A DNA stretch of 64,000 bases, taken from contig NZ_CP021455.1 in NCBI RefSeq assembly GCF_002158865.1, forward strand, positions 4,176,001-4,240,000, given 5' to 3'. Below the pieces are notes generated by a model. That model saw only the letters and a list, made by a program, of their open reading frames with translations. It had not been told where the DNA came from and searched no databases. The position numbers and the translations under genes are program-made. This document shows, in pieces, positions 36,031 through 44,435 of the stretch; position 1 is the first letter of the stretch; each line of letters starts with the position of its first letter. The stretch comes from Comamonas serinivorans (lineage in GTDB: Bacteria; Pseudomonadota; Gammaproteobacteria; Burkholderiales; Burkholderiaceae_C).

Positions 36031-36389
36031 GGTGCTTGCTCAGTCTGTGAGGGGCAGCGCGGGCACTGCCGGATGGCCGGGTTCAGGCCATCTGCGGCAT
36101 GCCGATGCGGGGTTCGGCGGGGGGCGATGGGGTTCATGGGGCGTCGTGGAGTGGGGCCGGTTCGGTTGGCCACCTGCGGCCAGCGCTGAGACCCGCGTGG
36201 TTGAGCCAGCCCAGGCGCCCCCGCCACGGCGCACAGTCCGCCCAGCACGCCCAGGCCCGTCAGCACGGCGGCATCCGCCATCGGCCAGGCATCGATCGGC
36301 AGGTCCAGGACGCTGGCCCCCACGATCGGCAGGGCGAACGCCAGCAGCAGCCCCAGCAAGCTGCGTGCACTGCGGGCCTCGCGCTGCAT
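36027..36389 (-). CDS. Small hypothetical membrane protein between fadB- and fadA-like genes
   Basis: 120 residues. Two hydrophobic segments (LLGLLLAFALPIVGASVL, about 11-28, and AAVLTGLGVLGGLCAVAGA, about 40-58) are followed by a basic, Pro/Arg/His-rich tail. It starts 12 bp after the FadB-like stop, after GGCGG, and its stop overlaps the thiolase start, so operon spacing supports a real gene. I do not recognise the family. Confidence 0.55.
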   Translation of the reverse strand: MQREARSARSLLGLLLAFALPIVGASVLDLPIDAWPMADAAVLTGLGVLGGLCAVAGAPGLAQPRGSQRWPQVANRTGPTPRRPMNPIAPRRTPHRHAADGLNPAIRQCPRCPSQTEQAP

Positions 36390-36401
36390 GGCGGTCCGCC
36401 A

Positions 36402-38885
36402 TCAATTGCGCACCGGCTTGCCGGTGGCCAGCATGCCCATGATGCGGGCGTGCGTCTTGGGGTGGCCCAGCAGTTGGCCAAACGCACGGCGCTCCAGCGT
36501 CATCAGGTACTCCTCGCTCACGCGCGTGCCGGGGTCCACGTCGCCGCCGGTGACCACGCCGGCGATCAGGCGCGCCACGTCGAAGTCGTGCTGGCTGATG
36601 AAGCCGCCGTCACGCAGGTTGACCAGCTGGCCGGTGATGGTGGCCTGGGCGTCGCGGCCGCCCACGGCGAACAGGCGTTTGTGGGGCGCGCGCCAGCCGG
36701 CGGCGTGCATGGCCTTGGCTTCGGCAATTGCCACGTAGAGCAGCTCGTCCACATTGGCGACGATGGTGTCGCTGGGCAGCAGGTAGCCCAGCGCGCGGCT
36801 TTCCAGCGCCGAGGTGCCCACCTTGGCCATGGCGGCGGCCGTGAAGCCCTCGCTCAGGAAGTGCAGCAGGTCCTTGTCGGTGCTGGTCTGCGCGTTCTCA
36901 AACGCCCGGCGCGCGATGTAGGTCAGCCCGCCACCGCCGGGCACCAGGCCCACGCCCACCTCGACGAGGCCGATGTAGCTCTCAAGGGCCGCCACGCGCT
37001 TGGCGCAATGCACCAGCATCTCGCAGCCGCCGCCCAGCGCCATGCCGCGCACAGCGGCCACCGTGGGCACCTGGGCGTAGCGCAGGCGCAGGAACAGCTG
37101 CTGCAGCTCCTGCTGCATGGCGTCCACCAGGTCCGCGCCGCCCGCCACGTAGCCGGGCAGCATGGCCTCCAGGTCGGCCCCGACCGAGAACGGATCGCTG
37201 CCGGGCCAGATGACCAGGCCATTGAACTCGGCTTCGGCCAGGTCCAGCGCGCGCGACAGCGCCTCGCCGGCCTGCGGGCTGATCACGCGCATCTTGGTCT
37301 TGAGCGTGGCGACCAGCACCTCGCCATCGGGCGTCCAGGCGCGCAGCGTGGCGTCTTCGAAGAGGGTGTGGCCCCCACGCTCCCCGGCTGTGCTCGGGGC
37401 CTCGCCCAGCAGCAGCTCGGGCACCAGCTGGCGCTGGTACACCGGCAGTTCGCGGCGCGGCACAAAGCGCTGCTTGGCCGCACTCCACGAGCCCTGCGCC
37501 GTGTGCACGCCGCCGGCTTCGGCCACGGGGCCGCTGAACACCCAGTCGGGCAGCGGCTCGCTCGACAGCGCCCGGCCGGCGTCGATGTCGGCCTGCACCA
37601 GGCGGGCGACTTCCAACCAGCCCGCCTCCTGCCACAGCTCGAACGGGCCCTGCTGCATGGCAAAGCCCCAGCGCATCGCCTGGTCGATGTCGCGCGCCGA
37701 CTCGGCGATGTCTTTCAGGTGCACGGCCACGTAGTGGAAGGCGTTGCGCAACACGGCCCAGAGGAAGCGGCCTTCGGCGCCGGTGCTGGCCTGCAGCAGC
37801 TTCAGGCGCTCGGCGGCCGGCCGCTTCAGCATGCGGCCATAGACCTCGTTGGCCTTGGCGCCGCTGGGCACGTAGTCGCCCCGCCGGGCATCGAAGCGCA
37901 GGATGTCGCGGCCTGCCTTTTTGTAGAAGCCCGCACCGGTCTTCTGGCCCAGGTTCCCCAGCTCGATGAGCTTGGCCAGCACGGCCGGCGTGCCATAGCT
38001 GGCGTAGAAGGAATCGGTGTCCGCGTTCAGGTTGTCCTGCAGCGTGCGGATGACGTGGCCCACCGTGTCCAGCCCCACCACGTCGATGGTGCGGAAGGTG
38101 CCGCTGGGCGCGCGGCCCAGGCGCTTGCCGGTCAGGTCGTCGACCACGTCGAGGGTCAGGCCGGCCTTCTCTGCCTCGATCACGGTGGCCAGCATGCCGG
38201 CCGTGCCAACGCGGTTGGCGATGAAGTTGGGCGTGTCCTGGGCGCGCACCACGCCCTTGCCCAGCGTGCGGATGGCGAAGTCCTCCAGCGTGTCGAGCAC
38301 GGCCGCGTCGGTGTCTGGCGTGCCGATCAGCTCCAGCAGGCGCATGTAGCGCGGCGGGTTGAAGAAGTGCACGCCGCAGAAGCGGTGCTTGAGCGCCTCG
38401 GGCAGCACCTCGCCCAGCGCATGGATGGACAGGCCCGAGGTGTTGGTGGCCAGGATGGCGTGCTTGGCCACCTGCGGCGCAATCTTGGCGTACAGGTCGC
38501 GCTTGAAGTCCATGCGCTCGGCGATCGCCTCGATGATGAGGTCGCAGCCCTTGAGCTTTTTCAGGTCGTCGTCGTAGTTGGCGGTCTCGATCAGCTCGGC
38601 ATCGCTCGCCAGGCCCAGCGGCGCCGGCTTGAGCTTGGCCAGGTTGGCCACGGCGCGCTCGGCGATGGCGCTGGGCCGCCCCGAGCCAGGGTGAGCCCCC
38701 GCGGGCAGCGAACCAGACGCAGTCGGGCGCGTGGGGGCATCGGCCCCGCTGGGCCGCCCCTCGACGCTTTTCAGGTCGAACAGGATGACGGGCACCTGGA
38801 CGTTGACGAGATGGGCGGCGATCTGCGCGCCCATCACGCCCGCGCCCAGCACGGCCACTTTGCGAATGGGAAAACGGTTGCTCAT
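36402..38885 (-). CDS. 3-hydroxyacyl-CoA dehydrogenase / enoyl-CoA hydratase fusion
   Basis: 827 residues. The NAD-binding dehydrogenase comes first (IRKVAVLGAGVMGAQIAAHL; ILATNTSGLSIHALGEVLPE; FCGVHFFNPPRYMRLLELI) and the crotonase domain last (about 530-720; VPTVAAVRGMALGGGCEMLV, GLVEVGVGLVPGGGGLTYIA), the reverse of E. coli FadB. It catalyses the two middle steps of beta-oxidation with the downstream thiolase. ATG 38885 follows an AGAAAG Shine-Dalgarno. Residues about 42-67 are a Pro/Gly/Ser-rich insertion, encoded by 78 bp flanked by 13-bp direct repeats; without it the family sequence (FDLKSVEGRPS then AIAERAVANLAKLKPAPLG) is continuous. Confidence 0.93.
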   Translation of the reverse strand: MSNRFPIRKVAVLGAGVMGAQIAAHLVNVQVPVILFDLKSVEGRPSGADAPTRPTASGSLPAGAHPGSGRPSAIAERAVANLAKLKPAPLGLASDAELIETANYDDDLKKLKGCDLIIEAIAERMDFKRDLYAKIAPQVAKHAILATNTSGLSIHALGEVLPEALKHRFCGVHFFNPPRYMRLLELIGTPDTDAAVLDTLEDFAIRTLGKGVVRAQDTPNFIANRVGTAGMLATVIEAEKAGLTLDVVDDLTGKRLGRAPSGTFRTIDVVGLDTVGHVIRTLQDNLNADTDSFYASYGTPAVLAKLIELGNLGQKTGAGFYKKAGRDILRFDARRGDYVPSGAKANEVYGRMLKRPAAERLKLLQASTGAEGRFLWAVLRNAFHYVAVHLKDIAESARDIDQAMRWGFAMQQGPFELWQEAGWLEVARLVQADIDAGRALSSEPLPDWVFSGPVAEAGGVHTAQGSWSAAKQRFVPRRELPVYQRQLVPELLLGEAPSTAGERGGHTLFEDATLRAWTPDGEVLVATLKTKMRVISPQAGEALSRALDLAEAEFNGLVIWPGSDPFSVGADLEAMLPGYVAGGADLVDAMQQELQQLFLRLRYAQVPTVAAVRGMALGGGCEMLVHCAKRVAALESYIGLVEVGVGLVPGGGGLTYIARRAFENAQTSTDKDLLHFLSEGFTAAAMAKVGTSALESRALGYLLPSDTIVANVDELLYVAIAEAKAMHAAGWRAPHKRLFAVGGRDAQATITGQLVNLRDGGFISQHDFDVARLIAGVVTGGDVDPGTRVSEEYLMTLERRAFGQLLGHPKTHARIMGMLATGKPVRN
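38670..38760. repeat. 78-bp in-frame insertion with 13-bp direct repeats in the FadB-like gene
   Basis: GCTGGGCCGCCCC occurs at 38670-38682 and again at 38748-38760. The 78 bp from one repeat to the next equals 26 codons. The 65 bp between them read on the minus strand GATGCCCCCACGC, GACTGCGTC, GGTTCGCTGCCCG, CGGGGGCTCACCC, resembling the GC-rich repeat at 22344-22411. The duplicated 13 bp look like a target-site duplication. Confidence 0.75.
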
Positions 38886-38942
38886 GAAAGGGCTTTCTCT
38901 CGGCAGGCGGTCAAGCCGCCGCCTCGGACATTCAGTGAAATG

Positions 38943-38993
38943 GGGTATGGCACCATGTGCGTTTACTTTGAAACGGCAATGAGCCCATACTGC
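38943..38993. repeat. Nested-palindrome repeat, copy 11
   Basis: Outer arms GGTATGG and CCATACT (one mismatch-tolerant end) and inner arms CGTTT and AAACG. The right edge abuts the TGA of the DUF2147 gene; the left edge is 58 bp upstream of the FadB-like ATG. Confidence 0.88.
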
Positions 38994-38994
38994 A

Positions 38995-39459
38995 TCAGTT
39001 GACGCGCTGCCAGGTTTGCGTGCGGAAGAAGGGCCCCAGGGAGCCGCGCACCTGCAGCTTGGCGCCGCCCTCGATGGGCGTGAGGCGCAGGCCGTAGTCG
39101 CTGCCCTTTTCCGGGTCGAGGATGCGGCCGCCTTCCCACACGTCGCCCTCGCCCTTTTTGGCGCCCCGGATGATCTCCAGGCCCACGATGGGCTGGTCCT
39201 TGCGGGCATCGGTGCACTTGTCGCACACCGCCTTGGGGTCGGCCCCGGCGCGCAGCACCTTCTCGATGCGGCCCGTCAGCACCTGGCTGGCGCCCTCGCC
39301 CTGCGCCTCGATGCGCACCTGCGCCTTGGGCTGGCCGTTCTCGTCGACGCTGCGCCAGGTCCCCACCGGGGTCATCTGGGCGCTGGCGGCAGCCGCCGTG
39401 CCGGCCCACAGCAGGCCCAGGGCCAGGCGCGCCAGCAGGGTGGATTCAGTCGGTGTCAT
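38995..39459 (-). CDS. DUF2147 family exported protein
   Basis: 154 residues. A signal peptide (LARLALGLLWAGTAAAASA|QM) is followed by the DUF2147 domain: TPVGTWRSVDENGQPKAQVR, a CDKCTDARKDQPIVGLEII segment with a Cys pair, and YGLRLTPIEGGAKLQVRGSL. Such small envelope proteins are widespread in beta- and alphaproteobacteria; function unknown. ATG 39459 has a GGAGAC Shine-Dalgarno. It lies among the beta-oxidation genes on the same strand, flanked on both sides by repeat copies 11 and 12. Confidence 0.85.
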   Translation of the reverse strand: MTPTESTLLARLALGLLWAGTAAAASAQMTPVGTWRSVDENGQPKAQVRIEAQGEGASQVLTGRIEKVLRAGADPKAVCDKCTDARKDQPIVGLEIIRGAKKGEGDVWEGGRILDPEKGSDYGLRLTPIEGGAKLQVRGSLGPFFRTQTWQRVN

Positions 39460-39507
39460 GCATGTCTCCGTCGGTTGGGCTCTGGGTTTTGCCACCATCA
39501 TTCAGAA

Positions 39508-39559
39508 GCAGTATCTGCCTTCTTTCGATTCACATCAAACGGTAAAAGGCTGATACTGC
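39508..39559. repeat. Nested-palindrome repeat, copy 12
   Basis: Outer arms GCAGTATC and GATACTGC pair over 8 bp, and GCCTT matches AAGGC beside them. Inner arms are of the CGATT/AAACG type and pair poorly. It lies between the acyl-CoA dehydrogenase stop and the DUF2147 start. Confidence 0.88.
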
Positions 39560-39565
39560 AGGCCA

Positions 39566-41362
39566 TCAAGCCAGTGCGGCGTCGGTGTCGAGCAGGTTGG
39601 CCACGCCCGAGCGCGCGGTCTGCATGCGACTGGCCACCTCGGGGAAGAGGCGTGCCACGTAAAAGCGCGCCGTCTGCAGCTTGGCGGTGTAGAAGGGGTC
39701 GGTGCTGCCGGCGGCCAGGGCCGTTTGCGCCACCTTGGCCATGCGCGCAAACAGGTAGGCGTAGACCAGGTGCCCCGCCACGCGCAGGTAGTCCACGCTG
39801 GCGCCGCCCGCCTCGTCGGGGCTGGTGAAGGCCTTGAAGCCCAGCTCGGTGGTGAACTTGGTCAGCTTGTCGGCCAGGAAGGCCAGCGGGTTGATGAACT
39901 CGGCCATGGCCTCGTTCACGCCCTCGGCTTCGATGAAGGCCGCCACCTCTTTGCCGAACAGCTTGAGCGCCGCGCCCTGATCGCCCAGCACCTTGCGGCC
40001 CAGCAGGTCCAGCGACTGCACGGTGTTCGTGCCCTCGTAGATCAGGTTGATGCGGGCGTCGCGCACGAACTGCTCCATGCCGTTTTCGTGGATGTAGCCG
40101 TGGCCGCCGAACACCTGCATGCACTCGTTGGTGGCGATGAAGCCGTTGTCGGTGACGAAGGCCTTGGCGATGGGCGTGAGCAGCGCGACGAGCTGGTTCG
40201 CCTGCTTGCGGCGCTTCTCGTCGGGGTGGTAGAGGTGCTCGTCGACCAGCAGCGCGCAGTACACCAGCAGCGCACGGCCGGCCTCGGCATAGGCCTTGGC
40301 CGTCAGCAGCGAGCGGCGCACGTCGGGGTGCACGAGGATGGGATCGGCCGGCTTGTCCTTGGCCTTGGGGCCCGACAGGCTGCGCATCTGGATGCGCTCC
40401 TTGGCGTAGGCCAGCGCATTCTGGAACGCCACCTCGGTCAGGCCCAGCGACTGGTTGCCCACGCCCAGGCGTGCGGCGTTCATCATGATGAACATGGCCT
40501 GCAGGCCCTTGTTCGGCTCACCCACCAGCGTGCCCGCCGCGCCTTCGAGGCTGATCTGCGCCGTGGCGTTGCCGTGGATGCCCATCTTGTGTTCCAGCCC
40601 CGTGCAGTAGATGGGGTTGCGCGCGCCCAGGCTGCCGTCGTCGTTCACCAGGAACTTGGGCACCACGAACAGGCTGATGCCTTTGCTGCCCTTGGGCGCA
40701 TCGGGCAGGCGCGCCAGCACCAGGTGCACGATGTTCTCGGCCATGTCGTGCTCGCCGGCACTGATGAAGATCTTGCTGCCGGTGAGGCGGTAGCTGCCAT
40801 CGGGCTGGGGCTCGGCCTTGGTCGTCAACAGCCCCAGGTCGGTGCCGCACTGCGGCTCGGTCAGGCACATGGTGCCGGTCCACTCACCGCTGGTGAGCTT
40901 GCCCAGGTAAGTCTGCTTCTGCGCGTCCGAGCCATAGGCATGCAGGGCCTCGTAGGCGCCGTGCGAGAGACCCGGGTACATGGTCCAGGCCTGATTGGCG
41001 CTGTTCAGCATCTCGTACAGGCACTGGTTGGCCACGAAGGGCAGGCCCTGGCCGCCGTACTCGGGCTCGCACGACAAGGCCGGCCAGCCGCCGGCAACGA
41101 ACTGCGCATACGCCTCCTTGAAGCCCTTGGGCGTGGTGACGGTGTGCGTGTCGCGGTCCAGCGTGCAGCCCTCGCTGTCGCCCGACAGGTTCAGCGGCTG
41201 CGTGACCTCGGCCGCGAACTGGCCGGCGCCCTCCAGCACGGCGTTCACGGTGTCGGCATCCAGCTCGGCATACCGCGGGATGGCCTTGAGGCGCTCGACC
41301 GAATCAAAGACTTCGTGCAGCAGGAACTGCATGTCGCGCAGGGGGGGCGTGTAGCTGGGCAT
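39566..41362 (-). CDS. Acyl-CoA dehydrogenase, C-terminal extended type
   Basis: 598 residues. The N-terminal flap MPSYTPPLRDMQFLLHEVFD, the FAD region TGTMCLTEPQCGTDLGLLTT, LTGSKIFISAGEHDM and the catalytic-Glu region FGGHGYIHENGMEQFVRDAR are those of the long acyl-CoA dehydrogenases with an extra C-terminal domain (PF12806 type), related to DmdC and FadE-like enzymes. It oxidises an acyl-CoA to the enoyl-CoA and so feeds the FadB-like fusion downstream. ATG 41362 follows GGAGAC. Chain-length preference is not readable. Confidence 0.93.
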   Translation of the reverse strand: MPSYTPPLRDMQFLLHEVFDSVERLKAIPRYAELDADTVNAVLEGAGQFAAEVTQPLNLSGDSEGCTLDRDTHTVTTPKGFKEAYAQFVAGGWPALSCEPEYGGQGLPFVANQCLYEMLNSANQAWTMYPGLSHGAYEALHAYGSDAQKQTYLGKLTSGEWTGTMCLTEPQCGTDLGLLTTKAEPQPDGSYRLTGSKIFISAGEHDMAENIVHLVLARLPDAPKGSKGISLFVVPKFLVNDDGSLGARNPIYCTGLEHKMGIHGNATAQISLEGAAGTLVGEPNKGLQAMFIMMNAARLGVGNQSLGLTEVAFQNALAYAKERIQMRSLSGPKAKDKPADPILVHPDVRRSLLTAKAYAEAGRALLVYCALLVDEHLYHPDEKRRKQANQLVALLTPIAKAFVTDNGFIATNECMQVFGGHGYIHENGMEQFVRDARINLIYEGTNTVQSLDLLGRKVLGDQGAALKLFGKEVAAFIEAEGVNEAMAEFINPLAFLADKLTKFTTELGFKAFTSPDEAGGASVDYLRVAGHLVYAYLFARMAKVAQTALAAGSTDPFYTAKLQTARFYVARLFPEVASRMQTARSGVANLLDTDAALA

Positions 41363-41422
41363 GGGGGTCTCCGGAAGAAAAAGGGACAAGAACGCGGGGC
41401 AAGGGGCGGGCCAGGCCCCTGA

Positions 41423-42139
41423 TCAGGCTGGCATAACCGCAGCAGCGGGTATGGCCAGGTTGTCGATGTCAACGGCACCGTTTTGAAGCAATACCCGACG
41501 AAAACCCGTGCGGGCGCGCTCGATGGAGCCGGGGCTGCGCATGAAGCGCGCCTCGTGGTGCAGCGCCAGGATCAGCGCATGGATCTCGAACAGCATCTGT
41601 TCCAGGTCGGCCTCGGCATGCAGGTGGCCTTCGTCGCGCGTGATGCGCAGCGCGCGCTTCATCGCCGCCAGCCAGTCGCTCACCATGCCGTGCAAGGCAT
41701 CGCGCACGGGGCCGGGCCGGTCGTCGAATTCGGCCGCCCCGCTGATGTACAGGCAGCCCTTGTGCAGCTCCACGGCCGTCAGGCGCATCCAGTTGTCGAA
41801 CAGGGCCTGCAGGCGCGGCAAGCCGCGCGGCACGGTCAGGGCCGGCTCGAACACATCGCGCGAAAACCGCTGGTGGTACTCGCCGATCACGGCCAGCTGC
41901 AGCTCTTCACGCGAGCCGAAGTGGGCAAACACGCCCGATTTGCTCATGTTGAGCGCGTTGGCCAGCACACCGATCGACAGGCCTTCCAGCCCCTGGTGCG
42001 CCGCCTGCGCCAGCGCCATGTCGAGGATGGCCATGCGCGTCTGCTCGCCTTTGCTGGCCGCCACGGGCGCGGGCGCAGGGCCTCGCCCTGCCAAGCGGCG
42101 GGCGGCGGAACGGGTCGCGGGTGAAACGGTGTCGGTCAC
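41423..42139 (-). CDS. TetR family regulator of the fatty-acid oxidation group
   Basis: 238 residues from a GTG at 42139. The helix-turn-helix is EQTRMAILDMALAQAAHQGL through NALNMSKSGVFAHFGSREEL. The C-terminal ligand domain contains LHKGCLYISGAAEFDDRPGP. It stands 60 bp upstream of the acyl-CoA dehydrogenase gene on the same strand and probably represses it and itself. The final codons run through repeat copy 13, which encodes part of the C-terminus LLQNGAVDIDNLAIPA. Confidence 0.88.
   Translation of the reverse strand: MTDTVSPATRSAARRLAGRGPAPAPVAASKGEQTRMAILDMALAQAAHQGLEGLSIGVLANALNMSKSGVFAHFGSREELQLAVIGEYHQRFSRDVFEPALTVPRGLPRLQALFDNWMRLTAVELHKGCLYISGAAEFDDRPGPVRDALHGMVSDWLAAMKRALRITRDEGHLHAEADLEQMLFEIHALILALHHEARFMRSPGSIERARTGFRRVLLQNGAVDIDNLAIPAAAVMPA
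41447..41497. repeat. Nested-palindrome repeat, copy 13 (inside the TetR gene 3' end)
   Basis: Outer arms CGGGTAT and ATACCCG pair perfectly. The inner region is reshuffled (TCGATGTCAACGG then CACCGTTTTG). The copy is translated as the last part of the TetR protein; the stop codon is about 20 bp beyond it. Confidence 0.8.
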
Positions 42140-42631
42140 AGGTACAGAATAAAACGAACGATCGTGCTATTTTGAAATGAAGCCTTGCCCTTGCCAAGCC
42201 TTCCGTGCCTGGGGGAAACCCGATGACACCCCATTGCGGGACGCGGGCTTGACCACGTTGTGCGCAAGTTTTGGCAACACCCTCAGTGAACGCCCTCGTC
42301 AGCACCTTGCGCGGCGCGGGCTGGGCATGCGCAAGCCAACGATCCTCGCGGAGGCTGTTCAAAGGGTTGCCCACGCCTTTGAACACCAGAACAGTACGCC
42401 CTGCCGCCAAGCCGAGGCAGCAGGGCCCGGCGCTGAGTGGTTGAGCGCGCGTGCTGGCTGTCGTGTTTCGCAAAACTGGGTTGAACCGGCGCGCCCCCCG
42501 GACATCGACGTGCCCCATCGGCATCGTCCGCGCCAGAGCCTCGGCGGCTGAACCTGCCCGGTCCCCCGGTGGCGATGGGTCGCCACCCGCTCTGCGCTAC
42601 GATGTAAGTATTTGTCACTCGACCAGCCCGC
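42140..42631. other. Divergent intergenic region, TetR gene and DUF4124 gene
   Basis: 492 bp. Next to the TetR GTG is the palindrome ACGATCGT inside AACGAACGATCGTGC. The remainder has no convincing gene. It should contain promoters in both directions, but no strong consensus pair is visible. Confidence 0.5.
42150..42166. promoter_or_regulatory. Likely TetR operator
   Basis: AACGAACGATCGTGC carries the dyad ACGATCGT centred about 20 bp upstream of the TetR start, beside an AT-rich stretch (TTTATTCT on the minus strand) that could be the -10 region. The position suits autorepression. Proposed by position and symmetry only. Confidence 0.45.
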
Positions 42632-43177
42632 ATGCTGAAGCACCTCATCGCACTGACCGCCGTGCTGCTCACGGCCTCACCCAGCTGGGCCATCAACCAG
42701 TGCATCGGCGCCAATGGCAAGCTGGTGTTCCAAGACACCCCCTGCGTCCAAGGTCGGGGTGGCCCCATCCAGGTGAAGCCCGCCAGTGGGCGCGCCCCCT
42801 TGGCCATGGCGCCCGCCACAACCGCCTCCTCATCGGCCCCCGCGCAAACTGAAGCGGATCGGCTCAATGCCTCGGTGGCGGCCAGCCAGAAAGAGCGACG
42901 CAAGCTCTCGTTGGAGCGACGAGGCGTTCCCGATGCCGATGCGGCTGTCTTTGCGCACCGTGATGCCTGCCGGGCCGAGCAAGCTCGCCTGGAGGCCGAG
43001 AAACGCAGCGCGTACAACACCCTGCGAGGGCAGGTCTACGCGTCTCAGAAAGCCAGTGAGCAGGCCGCCTCTGCCGCGCGCTGCGACACGAAAGACCGTG
43101 AACTGGTCAACGACCACAACACGCTGCTCCAGGAATGTCAGGCGCTCGGCGGCTGTCCCGGTGCGACGCCGATGTGA
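42632..43177 (+). CDS. DUF4124 domain exported protein
   Basis: 181 residues. Signal peptide MLKHLIALTAVLLTASPSWA, then a DUF4124 domain (INQCIGANGKLVFQDTPCVQ) that has the usual paired Cys and K-V-F-Q-D pattern. A helical, charged region with Ala/Gln/Arg follows to the end (LNASVAASQKERRKLSLERR). DUF4124 proteins are small envelope proteins of unknown function. Single gene. Confidence 0.82.
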   Translation: MLKHLIALTAVLLTASPSWAINQCIGANGKLVFQDTPCVQGRGGPIQVKPASGRAPLAMAPATTASSSAPAQTEADRLNASVAASQKERRKLSLERRGVPDADAAVFAHRDACRAEQARLEAEKRSAYNTLRGQVYASQKASEQAASAARCDTKDRELVNDHNTLLQECQALGGCPGATPM

Positions 43178-43683
43178 GCGCCCGGCCAAGCCGGTATGAC
43201 ACGCGGGAACCGGCTGCGCTTCGGCCCGTGCGGCCTCAGGGCATCGGCGTTTTGTGTGCGTGACCCAACGCCGAATGGCGACAACTGGGCAGCCCACCAC
43301 CGTTTGTGGTAGACTCTCAGCTTCGCGTGATCGCATGTCACACGCTTTTTGGGCCGATCCTGATGGATGGGCTTTGTTCTTGACGTGCTCCACGTGCCTG
43401 ATCAGGCACACCGGCAGGTTCACCGGACTTGCCTTTTGACCGCTGTGCAGCGGTTCCCGTTTGAGTCCATCCACTTCCACCAGCGACAGGTTCGTGCTGT
43501 CGCCGGGCTCTCAGCCCACCCCCATCGGGGACGACGACGCCTCGTTGTCGATGCCAAGCACCCACGGCCATGCGACCGGTGATCGCCGGCCTTGCTTCAA
43601 GCCCCCCTGTTTCACGTCACTGGCCGCCGCTGAACCATGCCCGTTGCGCATGACGTTGCTTCGCCGGTCCTCCAAGGAGACGA
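43178..43683. promoter_or_regulatory. Long leader region upstream of infA
   Basis: 506 bp without a gene. TGGTAGACT at 43307-43315 looks like an extended -10 box; transcription from there gives an untranslated leader of about 360 nt before infA. The leader has several local inverted stretches (for example GACGTGCTCCACGTG and GTGCCTGATCAGGCAC) and ends with AAGGAG before the infA ATG. Together with the RRM protein downstream this resembles cold-shock gene leaders; that reading is inference. Confidence 0.45.
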
Positions 43684-43947
43684 ATGTCCAAAGAAGAACT
43701 CATTGAAATGCGCGGCCAGGTCGACGAAGTCCTGCCGGATTCCCGTTTTCGCGTCACGCTGGAAAACGGCCACCAGCTCATCGCCTACACGGGCGGCAAG
43801 ATGCGCAAATTCCGCATCCGCGTGCTCGCAGGCGACAAGGTGTCCGTCGAAGTCTCGCCCTACGACCTCAGCAAGGGCCGTGTCACCTTCCGGCATCTGG
43901 AGCCCCGCGCTGGCGGTGCACCCAGGCCGCAATACCGCAAACGCTGA
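43684..43947 (+). CDS. infA: Translation initiation factor IF-1
   Basis: 87 residues, OB fold: MSKEELIEMRGQVDEVLPDS, NGHQLIAYTGGKMRKFRIRV and GDKVSVEVSPYDLSKGRVTF, which are IF-1 signatures. The C-terminal tail after the OB fold is longer than usual and basic (GGAPRPQYRKR). It binds the ribosomal A site during initiation. It is not in a ribosomal-protein operon, so it may be a second infA copy, as known in many Burkholderiales. AAGGAGACGA precedes the ATG. The RRM gene follows 35 bp later. Confidence 0.95.
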   Translation: MSKEELIEMRGQVDEVLPDSRFRVTLENGHQLIAYTGGKMRKFRIRVLAGDKVSVEVSPYDLSKGRVTFRHLEPRAGGAPRPQYRKR

Positions 43948-43982
43948 CGCCGCTGCATTCACTTTCACTCACCACACGTTTC

Positions 43983-44351
43983 ATGAACAACAAACTCTAC
44001 GTCGGCAACCTCGCCTACTCGATCCGCGACGAGGATCTGCAAGACCTGTTCGCGGCCTATGGCCAGGTTCAGTCCGCCAAAGTCATGATGGACCGCGACT
44101 CGGGTCGCTCCAAGGGCTTCGGCTTTGTCGAAATGGACACCGCTGAAGAAGCTCAGGCCGCCATCGAGGGCCTGAACGAGCAATCCGTGGGCGGCCGCAA
44201 CCTGGCCGTCAACATCGCCCGCCCCCGTGAAGAGCGCCCCCGTGGCAACTTCGGCGGCGGCAACGGTGGCCGTGGCGGCTACGGCGGTGGCGGCTACGGC
44301 GGTGGCGGCGGCTACGGCGGTGGTGGCTATGGTGGCGGCGGCTACCGCTGA
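43983..44351 (+). CDS. Glycine-rich RNA-recognition-motif protein
   Basis: 122 residues. A single RRM: RNP2 LYVGNLAY near residue 5 and RNP1 KGFGFVEM near 43, followed by a Gly/Tyr/Arg tail (repeats of GGGYGGGG) from about residue 88. These small RRM proteins are typical of betaproteobacteria and cyanobacteria and are often cold-induced RNA chaperones. It is probably co-transcribed with infA and ends before an intrinsic terminator. Confidence 0.93.
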   Translation: MNNKLYVGNLAYSIRDEDLQDLFAAYGQVQSAKVMMDRDSGRSKGFGFVEMDTAEEAQAAIEGLNEQSVGGRNLAVNIARPREERPRGNFGGGNGGRGGYGGGGYGGGGGYGGGGYGGGGYR

Positions 44352-44400
44352 CCCGACTCACCCCTGAATCAATGCCTGCGCCCCGTGCGGCAGGCGCAAG

Positions 44401-44435
44401 AAAACCTGGCGTCCTGCGTGGCGTCAGGTTTTTTT
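44401..44435 (+). terminator. Intrinsic terminator after the RRM gene
   Basis: AAAACCTGGCG and CGTCAGGTTTT form a stem with one G-T pair around the loop TCCTGCGTGG, followed by a run of T residues. It ends the infA-RRM transcript. Confidence 0.9.
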
